64,000 bases of DNA from Stichopus chloronotus. Taxonomy: Eukaryota; Echinodermata; Holothuroidea; Aspidochirotida; Stichopodidae. The stretch covers positions 2,942,501 through 3,006,500 of the forward strand of contig CM037845.1 of assembly GCA_021234535.1 (NCBI GenBank). Reading direction: 5' to 3'. The translations under genes were made by a program, and so were the position numbers. The notes under the pieces were generated by a model. The model saw nothing but the letters and a program-made list of their open reading frames with translations, made no database searches and was not told the origin of the DNA. Shown one piece after another: positions 12,101 through 25,100 of the stretch (position 1 is the stretch's first letter; the number at the start of each line of letters is the position of its first letter).

Positions 12101-15100
12101 AGCAGATGTGCACTGCTACCCCCACAACTACTGTAACTGGCGTGGGTATTCACGAGTGACTATACTTACCCCTTGCTGATACTTACACATTATTTAAAAA
12201 AGCTCCATGAACCACGAATAAAACTCAGAGAGGTGAAGTAGAATTTAACAAAATTTATATGAGAACAGCAAAGAAACACAACAAAAGCAAACAAAAGACT
12301 ACTAAAGGCATTTTTCCCTGCTTTTCTAAACTCCCGCTCGAGGACAAATTCGAGGTCTGGAAAGAATACATGAATCAAGTAGGAGCAAAAGTTAAATGAG
12401 ACTATTTGTGTGATAAAGAGCACGGTGTGAAAACAATGTATTGAGGGTTTATAATAAGGTATAAGTATGAGCAAGGGGTGAATATATGTCTATGATGTGA
12501 ATTTGTTGGGTTTAGAAACAATGGAACAAAAATATTCCACATAAGTCAAAGAGACAAAAAAAAAAAAAATAAGCCAAAATGCCTACCTCCTTGTGGTCCA
12601 AAGAAAGAATCTTTCTCATGATTGTCAAGGAGAGACTTAAAACGAGGATCTTGGGATGAGTACCGGGAGTAGAATCCTGTCATCGGAGGTGGGGATATTG
12701 TTGTCAACTTGTCTTTGAATGTACCGTTGTCATTTTTTCTGACACTCCATATCACATCCATGTCAGAACTGCCCAGTAATGATTTTGATTCATCTACATA
12801 GAGGGGGAGAAACAAAATAGTGGTTTGTATGAAAAGTGAAATTGATGCAAATCATACAGCTATCACAGAATTTGGTGCAAAAAAAAGAAAAGAAATATTT
12901 TTAATTTCTGTACTTCTTTTTGGACTGTTTAATTTTGATGTTCAATTTTGCAATGGTTTGTTATAGCCTTATGATTTCATATTGTGAACAGCTTTCCTCA
13001 ACTTGACTTATGAATGTGTGTTATGAAGGACCACCACTTTATCCTACCTTACTGGAGGTTCTAGGTCTGAGCCTCACCAACATCTGCATCTTACAATCAG
13101 TTAAGGCTGTGAGCAGGCCAAGGCTATCATTCACTTTCACTTTATCCAAGCATAGCAATATTTGCAAAACATTACGCATGTATGGATCCAGTTTGCTTTG
13201 GAATGCTATCTTGACATGAGTTCCTGACAGTTGATCATGGTTACATTCATAATTATGTATGTCTTTACTTGGCTAACATCACTTTCTCACTGATAACACA
13301 GGTCAGCCTTTATTGAAGACTTGGTATATAATTTTAAATATTTTAGCATCAATTCATTCAGTTGTTTGAGATGCACAATGCCACTTGTAATTATGATCAG
13401 AATACTTTTTTCTGCCGGACTGCATGGCTATTGTTGTAATGTCTGATATCCAGGCTTGGGATTATTGCAATCATAATCATAATCAATTACAATTGATTAA
13501 ATTTTTGAAAGTAATCACAATTGTACTTTTAATTGTTACTTTCAAGAAAGTGATTATAATCATAATCAATTACTATGGCCAAGTAATCATAACCATTATA
13601 TAATCGTGACTACACTACAATGAATTTAAGTTGATAAAGAAATGCATAAGGCGTAAAAGTTACGACTTTCTTCAGTGCTTGGGACTTGTGCTGAGTTTAG
13701 TTTAATGCTTTGGATGCTTCAACAGGGTAGACTGAGTAAGAAGTACAGGGTATTCCTTGATCTCCACTTCTTTGGTAGACTTGATTCTGTTGTTAGTATA
13801 TTTAACTGGTGCCTTATTGGTATTTTTATGGTGTTAAATGTTAAACGTAAGTTATTTGAATATTGTTGATTCCTTGCCAAAGGCAGACAAGGGCAGTAAT
13901 CTGCGCAATGATGATGGCATATGTGCATGTGATGCCTTAGCTTGCAAGCGTGTTACAGTATCTCAATAAGGGAAAGATGATTCAATTTCATCCACTGTTT
14001 CTGGAAGAGAAAATAAAATAAACCTTTTTTACAACCTAAACATAACTGTTATAACTGCTCCTAGATCGCAGAGTCGATGAAAGTCAAAGTTGACAGATAG
14101 GTGACACATGGTCTTCAGTTGTGTCTGGTGTCAAAAATTTAAGGTCAGATGTCACAAGTCAAATCAGTAAAATTTTTATTTTTGTTGCATTTCTTAATTC
14201 AAAATGGCTATTCTGATGGGACCTCCAAATACATGACCGGTATACAAGATTTTATCTAAAAATCACAGTTAAGGTCAAATCTGATGATGAAAAGTAGCTC
14301 CACAACTTCTTGGTGGAAAAAAAAATGGAATATAGCAAATGATCATGACTTGAACTTCTTAGAACTATTGCCCCAAGTGGCGGCTTCCTCGACTGATCTG
14401 AGAAATGAAACTCTTGGATTACTTTGGCACATGGACAAGTTCTGCATGGAAATACTTTGATGTGCACCCAACTTCTGCACATAGATACATAAGCACATCA
14501 CTTGTGCTCATAAGCTCATCCTTCACATTGGCATGACCATTCAGATGTAGGTGTCTAGCTATACCTAACATTTCGTGATCTGTGTATGTAACATGTACGA
14601 TTATGCTCTGTCTGCAGTTGCACTTAGTAGCTGTTTCATGCTTGCAGGTGATTCTGCAAACTTTAAAAACACAAAGTAAAAAATGCTTTCAATGATATCA
14701 CATCAACATTGCTCTGTGTGGTTTATTTGGGTTTTTTTCTAAGTTTTGACTATAGCCTTTTCTACTCAAACTGTTCTACTGCTCCAAAAACAGAACTACC
14801 ATAGTCCTTGCTTTAACCCACCTTCTGGAACTTTTGACATTATTCAGTTCTACTTCACCTCTTTTGAGGTTACACTACCAACACCACCGATCCATTACAC
14901 CAATTCCCTTACGAAGCATTATCACCACAACAAAAGTTCATCCAAAGAAGACCCGAGGGTACAGGTACCTGAGAAGAATTTAAGCTATAATAATTCATTT
15001 AGAGTACCAGTATGTTCAGTCATACTTTTTTTTTTTGTAATTTATAATGTAAGAGCATTTATGTTTGCTGCTCTCATTTCTCAGTCTCCTTTGTGGCGTC

Positions 15101-15596
15101 AGGGTCGTTTCTCCATTATACCGTATCAACAACGCTTTACAACATTTTAATATCTAAGGCAAAATGGCAACAATTCCACATTTTATCATAGATTATAGTA
15201 GATAGCATAGTAGATATTTCAACAATGATCAAGGAGCATGGAAGGTGATATCTACACTCACTATTAACCGAGCTTTTGTCCTTCCACTGGTACACATTCT
15301 GTGCATCTTCAGAAGCATTTGATTGCTTATAAGAAAACCTTTTGACATTACCTGTAAAGGAAAACAGAAATGACATACATGGCTAGAGAGCTACCATAAT
15401 ACGGAAAGCAACAATGACTTATTCAAGACTCATGTGCAAATAATACAACCTTGATAAAGCAAAGCGGTATAGACAGCAAAGATGCAATAGCCCTGATAAT
15501 GATTGGGAATTACACATGGTGTTTTGAGTTCGCAGTTGAGCCACGATTAACGTGATAAAACATTATCAAACCTGAATCTTCGGGAGGATTCCTCAT
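9134..15596 (-). CDS. Unrecognised 191-aa Ser/Asn/Gln-rich protein, five coding exons
   Basis: Coding exons on the minus strand are 15596-15572, 15351-15262, 12793-12587, 11459-11316 and 9243-9134. All four introns are GT-AG and phase 1, and the sum is 576 nt, which is 191 codons plus TGA. The start is MRNPPEDSG. An acceptor (CCACAG) sits 9 nt before the ATG, so a non-coding 5' exon lies upstream, probably inside the shared promoter region. Residues 9-107 form the less biased part, with a PPPMTGFYSRY motif followed by DPRFKSLLDNHEKDSFFG. Residues 108-191 are low-complexity, rich in Ser, Gln, Asn and Tyr (repeated SYSQ-like words), and end in SWDDFF. I saw no signal peptide or membrane segment. 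I do not recognise the family and assign no function. It is arranged head to head with SKA3 and may be co-expressed with it. Consistent phase supports the model; an additional in-phase exon in the 2-kb last intron cannot be excluded. Confidence 0.75.
11011..11336 (-). repeat. Three copies of the exon-4 donor segment
   Basis: The plus-strand word CTTGACATRCYTACAATCT recurs near 11011, 11213 and 11302. The last copy is the real 3' end and splice donor of coding exon 4 of the minus-strand gene. The two extra copies lie in the following intron and retain GT at the donor position (GATT followed by GTAGGT or GTAAGC). The first two copies also share an upstream AACGGCAC word, so a longer segment was duplicated. 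Confidence 0.6.
13440..13612. repeat. AATCA-rich self-complementary repeat
   Basis: Many copies of ATAATC/AATCA occur with inverted counterparts (TAATCAT and ATGATTA, CAATTACAATTGATT). It lies in intron 2 of the 191-aa gene and resembles a degenerate satellite or a palindromic low-complexity repeat. Confidence 0.6.
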
Positions 15597-15949
15597 CTCG
15601 TCAGGCTGTGGAAAACATAAAAACACCGCAACATCGTATGTAGTTTATCGTGGGTGTTTCACCGGCTGCTGCTAATCACCTCAAAATTATCAGGATCATT
15701 GGCAATGGATTGACATTGTGAAGTTATCAATAGTGCATTGGTACGGCGCCGGTGTCATGCATGTATGTTACACTATATTCAATTCCATACATATTATTTC
15801 TGATAATACTCTGAGGAGTGTGACCTACGTTTACATTTTACACACAATTACAATGCAAATTTGGTCTATCCTATACGTACGGAGCAATTATACGTCTCAC
15901 AAGAACAAGTATTAAGTTGTGTACTGTTGATAGGAAGCGATCGGGTCAG

Positions 15950-15965
15950 CCAATGACGTCATTGG
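15950..15965. promoter_or_regulatory. CCAAT-CRE-CCAAT perfect palindrome
   Basis: CCAATGACGTCATTGG is an exact 16-bp palindrome. The centre is the full CREB/ATF consensus TGACGTCA, and each end is a CCAAT box pointing outward to one of the two divergent genes. CCAAT boxes are bound by NF-Y. Confidence 0.85.
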
Positions 15966-16018
15966 ATTGAGCTCATTGGCATGCGCGTTGTTCATCAAAC
16001 TCCGCCCATATTTTTCAC

Positions 16019-16033
16019 TGCGGTTGATTTGAA
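16019..16033 (+). promoter_or_regulatory. CDE-N4-CHR cell-cycle element
   Basis: TGCGG, four bases, then TTTGAA. The CHR consensus TTTGAA preceded by a GCGG-type CDE at exactly four bases is the arrangement known from vertebrate G2/M promoters such as CDC25C, where MuvB/DREAM complexes bind. It lies 117 bp before the SKA3 ATG. Function in this species is inferred. Confidence 0.7.
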
Positions 16034-16149
16034 CGGCCTAGACACCAGGTTTCCAACATGATTTATGACGGTCAGGCTATAGTATAGGCTAGGCCGAACA
16101 AACGCACGAATAAATACGATAAAATAAAAAGTACGGCTTTACGTTCGTG

Positions 16150-19100
16150 ATGGATCAAGAAAATTTGTTCGCTCGACTTAGACGACTGGCAAACAAAGTC
16201 GAAAATGAATCAAATTTATTCAAAGAGAGAATGCAAAAACCACCAGGTCAAAGAGTGGCAAGTGGTGTTTCAGCAACCAACATACTGAAAGAAATGCAAT
16301 ATGATGTACACAAACTGAAGGTGAGTTCTTTATCTTCTTACTTCAATAAATTACTTGTTACTGTTGCCGTAGTTTCATACGCCTTACGTTAGCTAAGTTA
16401 GGCCTAGCTAAAAAGTTATGCGAGCGACTAACGTACGTTGGTAAATATGTCACCCTAAGCAATAATAGCGCCCCAAATAGTGATCAAGTTTAGCCCTAAA
16501 TAAGTTTATTCAGTTCAATGTTGCTACCATCATCAAAGGATATCAAAAATTATCAGAAATAGGCCAAGGACCTAGGCTATAGTCAATACCAGATACCCCC
16601 CATAACATTGACACTTTACTTGGGCAACCTTTTTGACTGAACAGGCCAGATAATTAATAAGGAATGAAATATTATCCAGGATCTCTTTCAAATTCAAGTA
16701 ATACTATGAATCTTAATTCACAAAACCATAATCTCAGTCTTTGTTGATAACTTTATTAAAGGCTGTATTATTGCATCACCCTAAGCTATATTTTTACCTC
16801 CCAGAAAGCAAAATTCTCAACTGGCTCTAAGTTACAGTACTCTTAGATTGACAGCAAATGCGAAAGATGCAGAGCAGCTCGTATTACACAGCGTACACAG
16901 GGATCCATTGTTTTGATTACACATGTAGAGGAATTTAAGACATACTGAGGGAGGGACTAGAGGTAGGTGGTTGCAGAGAATTGAAACTGTCTGGCTTGAT
17001 GAGTTTTTGTCTTTAAGTAATGGGGGAATACATGTACCTACCTGGCACTGTGACAGCATTAAATGGATGTCTGACATTTTTCTTTCTTTTTATTGAGGCA
17101 TCTTGCAGGCAAAAAAAATCACTGCCGGGCCACGCGTACTGCCCTTGGGCCATAGGTTGCCCGTCCCCACTTATAAGGAAATAACGCTGAAGGACGCGAT
17201 TCAGAGAAGAGAGAAATAAGTGCAAAACCAATCATGACACACATTTCACTACTAACAAATACAGTCAAAATATCACCAACCAATAAACCGAAAAGATTTT
17301 TAAGAGACAAAGTGAGAGGTTTTCCAACTTGTTATTTTACTAGGCATTGAATGATTCCATGGCATGGGTCTCACCACACTTTCAAATTTGGTTTGGATTA
17401 ATTTTAATCCAGTGTTTGCATCATTTGCGATGAGTCACTCATAGGTCAAGTCACAAGTCAAGTCAAATGTGACAGAGTATCAAGTCATTTCCTTTGTTGC
17501 CCAAGTTCAGGTCAGGCAATTTGGCAGTCCAAGTCAACTTGAGTCAGTTCCATGGTTCAACAAGTCATGTTGAGTCACCAAATGTTGTAGAGACAGTCAG
17601 ACCCATGTGGTGATATTGACAAGCCCATCAATCCAAAAACGAACAAGTTCAATCCCCACCCTTCTTGCCAATCCTGGTAAAGACTTAAAACTGACTTCGG
17701 TGTAGCTGCTGTCTTGCATGAAAAGGTCAGTCCTAAGCTCAAGTAAATTGCAATGGCTAGTACTTAGGAAAAACAACAGTGTCAAATAAAACTTCACTAA
17801 TTGTAATTGAAGTCTTGGAGGGATTTACAGTCTCTTGGCAATCTAGGATCAAAATGCTAGCAGCTATATTAAACATTTGTGAAAAGTTTATATTTTTTTC
17901 ATACTGTTTTACAATTATTACATGTCTATCTACTTTCCAGATGTACACTTACAGTAGTTATACAACTATCAACAGTCACACAACAGCACATTTGGGGGAT
18001 GATTATCAAATTTTTTTTTTTCAGAAAGATATCAAGAATCACAGTTACTGGTTACAAGTTTATGAGCACAATCTACTGATATATTTGCCATCACGTAGAT
18101 GAAAGTTGCTTGTCTTTCATTTTGTTTCATAAAATGATAAATCACAGTGGCATTAATCCTCTATTAGACAAACTGCTGTCATTATTATGTTCAAAGGATT
18201 TTAATGCACTTCGTCCCAAGATTAAATATAGTGGAGGGATAACACTTATAACCTGAGATACCTGTATGTATATGATGGCACTTGTTCAAGATTTTCAAGA
18301 GGGGAGGTGACTTGAGGACCAAGCCCTTTCGTGTGAACCATGCGGACAGGAGGTTACAAGAAAATTTGTGGCTTTACAAACCACCCAGATAACCGGAAGC
18401 TACATTTTCTGAGTGTGCCACGCCGTATGTACTCAACCTTGATAAAGAGATCTTATGTCTGAAATTTTATAAATGAAAAAACATCAGTCTATGTAAAAAT
18501 TGTAATCATTTGGTTGGTTTAAACTCTAGAATATTTCCAAAATAAAACAGCATTTGTTCCTTCAGCAGCCTAGGCATTAATCTTGGAAAAATCTTAAGGT
18601 GGGCCAGAGCAAAAAATCTTAAGGTAGTCTGGATACATTATGTAAGCAGAGCACCACTATCAGTAAGCATGGAGTCAGTGTGCAGGAAAATTTTAGCTGA
18701 AAGCACCTCTCAGACCATCGGAAATGACATTTTCAAGCCAAATTTTTCTGATTATTTTATGCCTCAGTCCATTCCCTACAAGTAAATGTAGCTTAAATAG
18801 GTTTTCAAGTATTTTTTTTTTGGGGGGGGAGTGTCTAACTATGGGCGACATGCCCTGATACTCCCTCATGGCTGCACCATTAGTAGTAACAAAGAGTCAG
18901 CAATACTCGGCAGATGACCAGGTGCTTATAAGGCTGACAGAGGCGCATCAGAGAGCCAGTGGCCGAACAAAAACTTGCTCGATGGATTGTAGTTTTATCA
19001 ATGATCGGACATTTCTGTGGTGGACTGTGTGAATGTCGTTGTTTAAGTTTTGCTTAAGGGTATGTTTTGCTATGTCTTGTGCTCTAAGCTTTCCATCTTG

Positions 19101-22100
19101 GTTTTTTGGTCTTGCCCTATGGCACTACGTAATAAATTTTTTCAGCAACCGGTGGATTTGGTTGTTGATGGGTTAGCCCCGTCCCCATATTACCCCTTTT
19201 CAACAACAAGGTCAGCTGTTCCCGGTGGGTAATAGTGGTACAACGTTTGGGGTGGCCAAAAACTGTACCCCACTCCAAGAGGCCCCTTTGCCTGCCTCTG
19301 TGACTGAAAGTCAAAGTCACCAGTTACTTCTGGCATGGTAGTGGGGCATGCAATAGTTGTCTGGAGGCAGGTAAGTTTGTCACTCATAAACGTCCAAACC
19401 AGTTGAGGTTTGGAATTTTTACCCACCAGGGTTATTCATTGCCAGGGATGAGCCTCTTTTCTCTCTCTTGATGGAAATCAAGGAACCTATTCTACAAACC
19501 TACAGTCTCTGCAACCTCACTCAACCGATTTAAGACCCATTTTAGCAAGAACAGCAGTTGATAATCAAGAGCATCAACTTCCCACCCACATAGATGCTTT
19601 GCTGATTCAGTTTGATCTCTACAGATGTATAATATAACTGAATATCATATATCAGTGACTTTTAATTCTAAAGCAGTCACTAATGTAATTATTCATTCAG
19701 ACTTTTAATTAACCAACAGAATGATGCAAACAAAGAGTTGACAAAATGTCAAAGGGAAAGTTCTCTTCAAGATGCCCTAATCGCCTGTGAAAATCTGATT
19801 CGTGTTAATCAAAGGCAAGCTGTCAACCTGAAAGCACATCTTATGCAGTATGGATATCAACCATTGACTCAGCCAGATTTAGAAAGTAAGTAGGCCTACT
19901 GTATCTAAAAGTATACTGAGCAAAGTTACAGAGCAAAAGGTGAGCATTGACTGTATTTTGTGTGTGTGTGTGTGTCATTTTGTGTTTGTCACTATAGTTG
20001 TAAAATGCTGTGATGACTACAGTACAATCAATCATAAATCAATTTTATACAAATTCTGTGAGCTACATTGGAACACGTGTTGTGATGGGATGAGCGCTAG
20101 TGGTCTAAAGATTGAAGTCTCTCGTGACACCTGGGTGATATGGGTGGCAGGTCTGTATTGTTGCGGCAGGTCAGTATTTGGAATTGCTTGTAAGAAATTA
20201 GAACTTGTAAGGTTAGCTGGTGGGAAAGAACAGAAAAAAAACAGCTGTTCTATCATGCTACTGTATATTGGCTATTATAAATGCTGTAAATATATCATAA
20301 GAATTCCATTTGGTAGAAGTTTCACCATGAATGTTGATAATTAAAAACGATTGTGTTTGACTCTGTGCACTCAGTCTACTGCTTTCCCATTAACGGAAAC
20401 AACCAGTTCACCATTAATGCACATGCACTGTTTCTTATGATGTTGGTAAAATTACTGCTTTCTTTTCACTCTAAGAATATTAAATTGCTGAATGTATGTT
20501 TTGTGTTTACTTTAATTTTTGTCTCATCCAGCTGTGAGGAAGAAACATCCATCTGACGATAAGGAAAATACCAACCAAGACGATGCTGACACAGCTGTCG
20601 ATAAAGAAAACCAAGACCACCCAGAAAACGAAATGTGTGGACAATTTTATTTGTGTACAAGTTTTGTATTTGATCACTTAGTTTGCACAGTAGCCACCTC
20701 ATAGCTCTGGCATTAATTAACAGGTCAAGTGTAATGATAATACATGCTCACATTACAGACTTCCTTGTGACATGCTATTTTTTTCACACTGGTACCCTTT
20801 ACAGAAGTTATCTTATTAGCTGATCATACTAAGCAAATGGCCAAAACAACATAAAAGGCTGATCATGGGAATTCTGTTTACAATGTAATTAATACATTAT
20901 TATTTGTGAAACCATCATGCTGTTGGTTTACAGTGCCATAAAACATGGGAAATTGAAGTCATTGTTCTATTCAACATTGAAACAAACCTCAGGACTTTTT
21001 GAGAAGTGAGGAATAAGACAGTGACTCATCTTGTTGCCATGGGTGACAGTAATGTATATGTCAATAACTCTGTCGATCTGAATCCAAAATGAAACCAGTT
21101 CAAGGGCTTCAGAAAGACAAGAATGAATGCTGAGCAGTGCATGGATCTTAGTAATATATGTTACACATGACTACACCTTCAAAGTGGAAGTGGGTGTCTA
21201 GATATGAGAGAAGCAATGTCACATTTCATCTTCTTTTTCTTTTTTTTCCCTTTATTTCTCTAATGAAGACCAAACACACCTCTAAAGGTTGACTCCAGTG
21301 GGATCATGGGTAATGCGGACAAGACTCCCACGATGGAAGACTTTGGCCTCAACATGAATAGGGTGAATCTCTTTCTGAAGAAAGACTTACAGTCCTCTTC
21401 ACGGAAAGTTTTGGACACGTCCGACTTACACAGGTGGGCATTTTGTGTTTTTGTGCATGCGATATCAGATTGTTGTAAAATTCCCTCATTATATGATTTT
21501 TTCAATATGTAGACTCAAAACATTGTAGAATGCATTACTACAAACATACTGTATCTCTCCATACAGTTACATTCACCATTAACCCAAATCTTCCACCCCT
21601 CCTCTCACATTCCTGTCCTTTGAAGTTCTTAGCTAATATTTTTTTTTCCCCTTCACTCATTAAATTGCTACTTCTAACATCTGCTGTTAATTTAAAAAAA
21701 AGTGCTTTGAAGATACGTCTCAGAGAATCTGTAAAGTAAATCTCTCTTCCACTCACAACATTGAAGTGTTTGACTCTTTTTATCTTTTATATGATCATTT
21801 TGTACATTGCATATTTTGTAACTGAAATGCTCATTCCATTGTTATAATTTTTTTCTGCTTCTCTCCCCCAGCGCTTTCATCTTCCACCCCCCCCCCCTTC
21901 CATCCTATGGAATGGATATTCTAAATATTTCAATTGATCATCTTTAATCTTTATCATTTTGCAGGAATACCCCATTAGAAGCTACTGCAGTATATCAACG
22001 TGCTGGTAAGATTCATTTTGCAGGTATAGACTTACTTTTCTTGACACTATTTAAGTTGTCTTCTCTAATAATTGATGCTTCTAACTGATTAGTTGCCTTT

Positions 22101-25100
22101 CAAATTTTCAACTTATAAGGAAAACTGTCCACTCTCACTTTTAGAAGGTATTCTTCCCTTATTGTGATAAGGGTGGCTTATGCTTGGTTTTAATCAACTT
22201 TATTTTATGGTCAGTATTTTCATTTACATTCCGTGATTTTACAGATTCACAGATGAGCTTCTCCTTTGACCATGATCTGAAATATGATATTTGTGCAAAA
22301 CAAGATGCCCGGAACTTGGAAAGCCATCAAAGACCTGAGAGTGTGGAACCTAAATCTCCTTGTCTGACATCTTCCTCGTTTCTGCACGTAAATACTATCA
22401 TTGTTAGTCATTGAGAAGTTAAAGTGGTTCTTCAGTGGTTTAACAGGGGAAAGGTTGGGGGGAGACTTTTGTTGGCAAGTGCAACTCAAAACGACATCAA
22501 TAAGTAAAGAGTTCCTGGAAATTCAGTGCGCTACTATGACTGGTTTGCTGGAAGAAGTTACTCACAGTAGAAATATTTTACTTGCATACTTTTACTATGT
22601 CACTCTTTTAGTACAGCTTCGCAGATCTTAGTGATCGTCTGGCAGGTAAACATCAAATTCTCTCCCTCAACCTGGCACATCCAGCCACATCTGTTTCCAA
22701 TCAGTTCTGTTCTGAATCGCATTATTCCGACATGCTTGAATCACTTCTGTCACCCTACCTATATGATCAATGCACCAGGATGTAATAACAATCACACATG
22801 CACTCCCAACTCCTAGGCTTGTGAGAGCATAGACCACCACGTGCTATGTTCAATCCTGTTAAGTTAAGTACTTTCAGAGTTTGAGCAAGTCAGGTATTGA
22901 TACAACCTCTTTGTCAACTGCAAAGTAGTGTCTCTAAGTCTTGTTGTTAGCAAGTAAATAGATTGGAACAAGCACATTTTGAGATGACTGCTCTGAGACA
23001 GAAATATGTGTAGTTTTTGTCTAAGTGAAAATTATTCTCTGTGAACAGATTAAAATGGGATGGAGCCTGTTGCCTTATTTACTTTTCACTTATTTTCAGG
23101 GACCCAGCAAACTGCCAGTGCAACCTGTGATGTCCAATTTGCAAACCAACACTCGTACTCCTCCCACACCAGACTGCCAGGCCACTGAGTTGCTGAGTGT
23201 GATGCCGCAGGAACCAAAGAGATTGATGGATACTTTAGAGAAAGCTGAACCCCAAGAACCTGACCAAAATTACCCAAAGGTTGAAAATATCACCCCAGAA
23301 CTGCCCTCCTCCCTCTCAACATTTGGAAATGGGCTGGCATTACAGGTTTGTTTGTTACAAAAGCCTTCTTCTTTAAATACCACCCTCTCTGCACAACCAT
23401 CCTTCTCCACCTCTCTTTGTTGCCCTTCTTTACCAATCCTCTCAGTGTGTGACATATACATTAAAATAAATGCCTGCACCATTTTGGTGAGGTTTCACAA
23501 ATAAATTGGGTTGGTAAATGTTGCGGAATGATTTTAATCTCTGTATTTCAAGTGCAAAATTAAACTTATGAAAACACAGTGTAATAAGTGTCAAAGCCTT
23601 GTGTCTTTTAATCTCTCAACCAAAACTATGCTATTTGGAGTCACAAACGCTGAAAGCATTTTGGCTAGCTATGACGTAACAAAAAGAACATACTTCATAA
23701 GGGTACAGAGTGTTCCTGATATTCTCTTCAGGGAATAAGTGCAACTCAGTTCCATAGTGACTATCATTTCACTTCCTGCACAGCTGCTTCTCTGGAATCA
23801 ACTTGTCATTTATAGGTCAAAAGAATATCACCCTTTTCATTTCACATTTGTAAGGCATTTTTTCTTCTTTTTTTTTGAGGAATTGCATGAAACTCAATCT
23901 AGTCCTCAATCGTTATTGGTGCCAACCAAAAAATAGATTTTTTTTTAGGGTCCGTCTTGGTTATCATGTGTGTTGTCTGTTGTTATTTCCTGTAATTTGT
24001 GTTATTCCATTAATAAGATCAGCTTTAGGCTGGGTCACAGCTAATATGGTGCATCTTACCTCTGCCTATTGATAACAATGATTACATAGCACATTAATGT
24101 CGTTTATTGTGATTTTCATTCCCCGTTGAAGCATACACTCAACTATTTTATTATTCTAGGGGATTGTGATTAATACATTAAACTGATTTCATCCCATAGT
24201 TGTCCATTTTAACAATCCTCAATCCAAGTATCATGATAAAACTAGGCTTTGACCAATGTTCCTCATTGGCTGTGATTATTTAATATTGAATATGCCCATA
24301 ATCCCGCATATCATTGGAATGAGGCTGGTATCATTTTATGAACCAATGTTGAGGGTCGAGGGTATGGGGAGGAGGAACATCTTGCTAAATATCCCTTTAA
24401 TCTGCTGCTGTACAAAGTTCAGTGCATAAATGATCCAATTAAGGCACTTTAACATATACTCAACAATCATGCAGAAAGGCAAAGAAGCACCTTGATTTGT
24501 GTTGTGAAACTGAAAACGTTTTCACACCTGTCAAATTTACCATCATATATACTGATGACACAGATGGTCAAACTGAGAGGATTCCCAGGTGTCACATACA
24601 AATGAACATGTATGGGTGAGTACTTAGAAATTCAATTTGATTTTTAAAAATTCATGACCAGACACTTTTTCACATTGGCAGAATTTTATATGCACACAGC
24701 CAGTACAAACCAGGGGTCAAAAATTCAAAACGTGACGTTCATAACCATCCATGTGATAAACTTGACTTATTGACTAATTCTGCTGATAAGCATTGCCATG
24801 TAGTTGAATCCTTAAATCCTCACAAATCAATATCAACTTTTTATTCCCCTTTAACTAAATTTCTTCATACTTAATTTCATTTTTCCAGACCAATTTGGCT
24901 ACTCCACTCCATAGTAAGAATATCTCCAGCCATTTAGCATTCTTGCAAGAAGAAGGCACACCCAAGACTCCTGAGCTTACTATGTCCTTGAAGTAAGTTC
25001 TGAAAAGTTAATAATAATGATACACTTTGCACAAGTTCCTGTAACTTTTCATCATGTGCACTTTCCTCGAGCTCTTCCTCCAGGACAATTGAACAGATAT

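Larger units (their letters stand above)
15597..16149. promoter_or_regulatory. Bidirectional promoter between the 191-aa gene and SKA3
   Basis: These 553 bp separate the two divergent start codons and are richer in CpG than their surroundings. The segment nearer SKA3 carries clustered factor sites: a CCAAT-CRE-CCAAT palindrome (15950-15965), a further inverted CCAAT (ATTGG, 15975-15979), an NRF1-like GCATGCGCG (15979-15987), a GC-box-like CCGCCC (16002-16007) and a CDE/CHR pair (16019-16033). No TATA box was identified, and transcription starts cannot be placed from sequence alone. Confidence 0.75.

Noticed and set aside
14746..15150. 134-codon plus-strand frame
   Set aside because: Lies in an intron of the minus-strand gene, has no recognisable domain, and has a composition like translated non-coding DNA.
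19940..20344. 134-codon plus-strand frame
   Set aside because: Lies in SKA3 intron 2 and runs through a TG microsatellite; no family resemblance.
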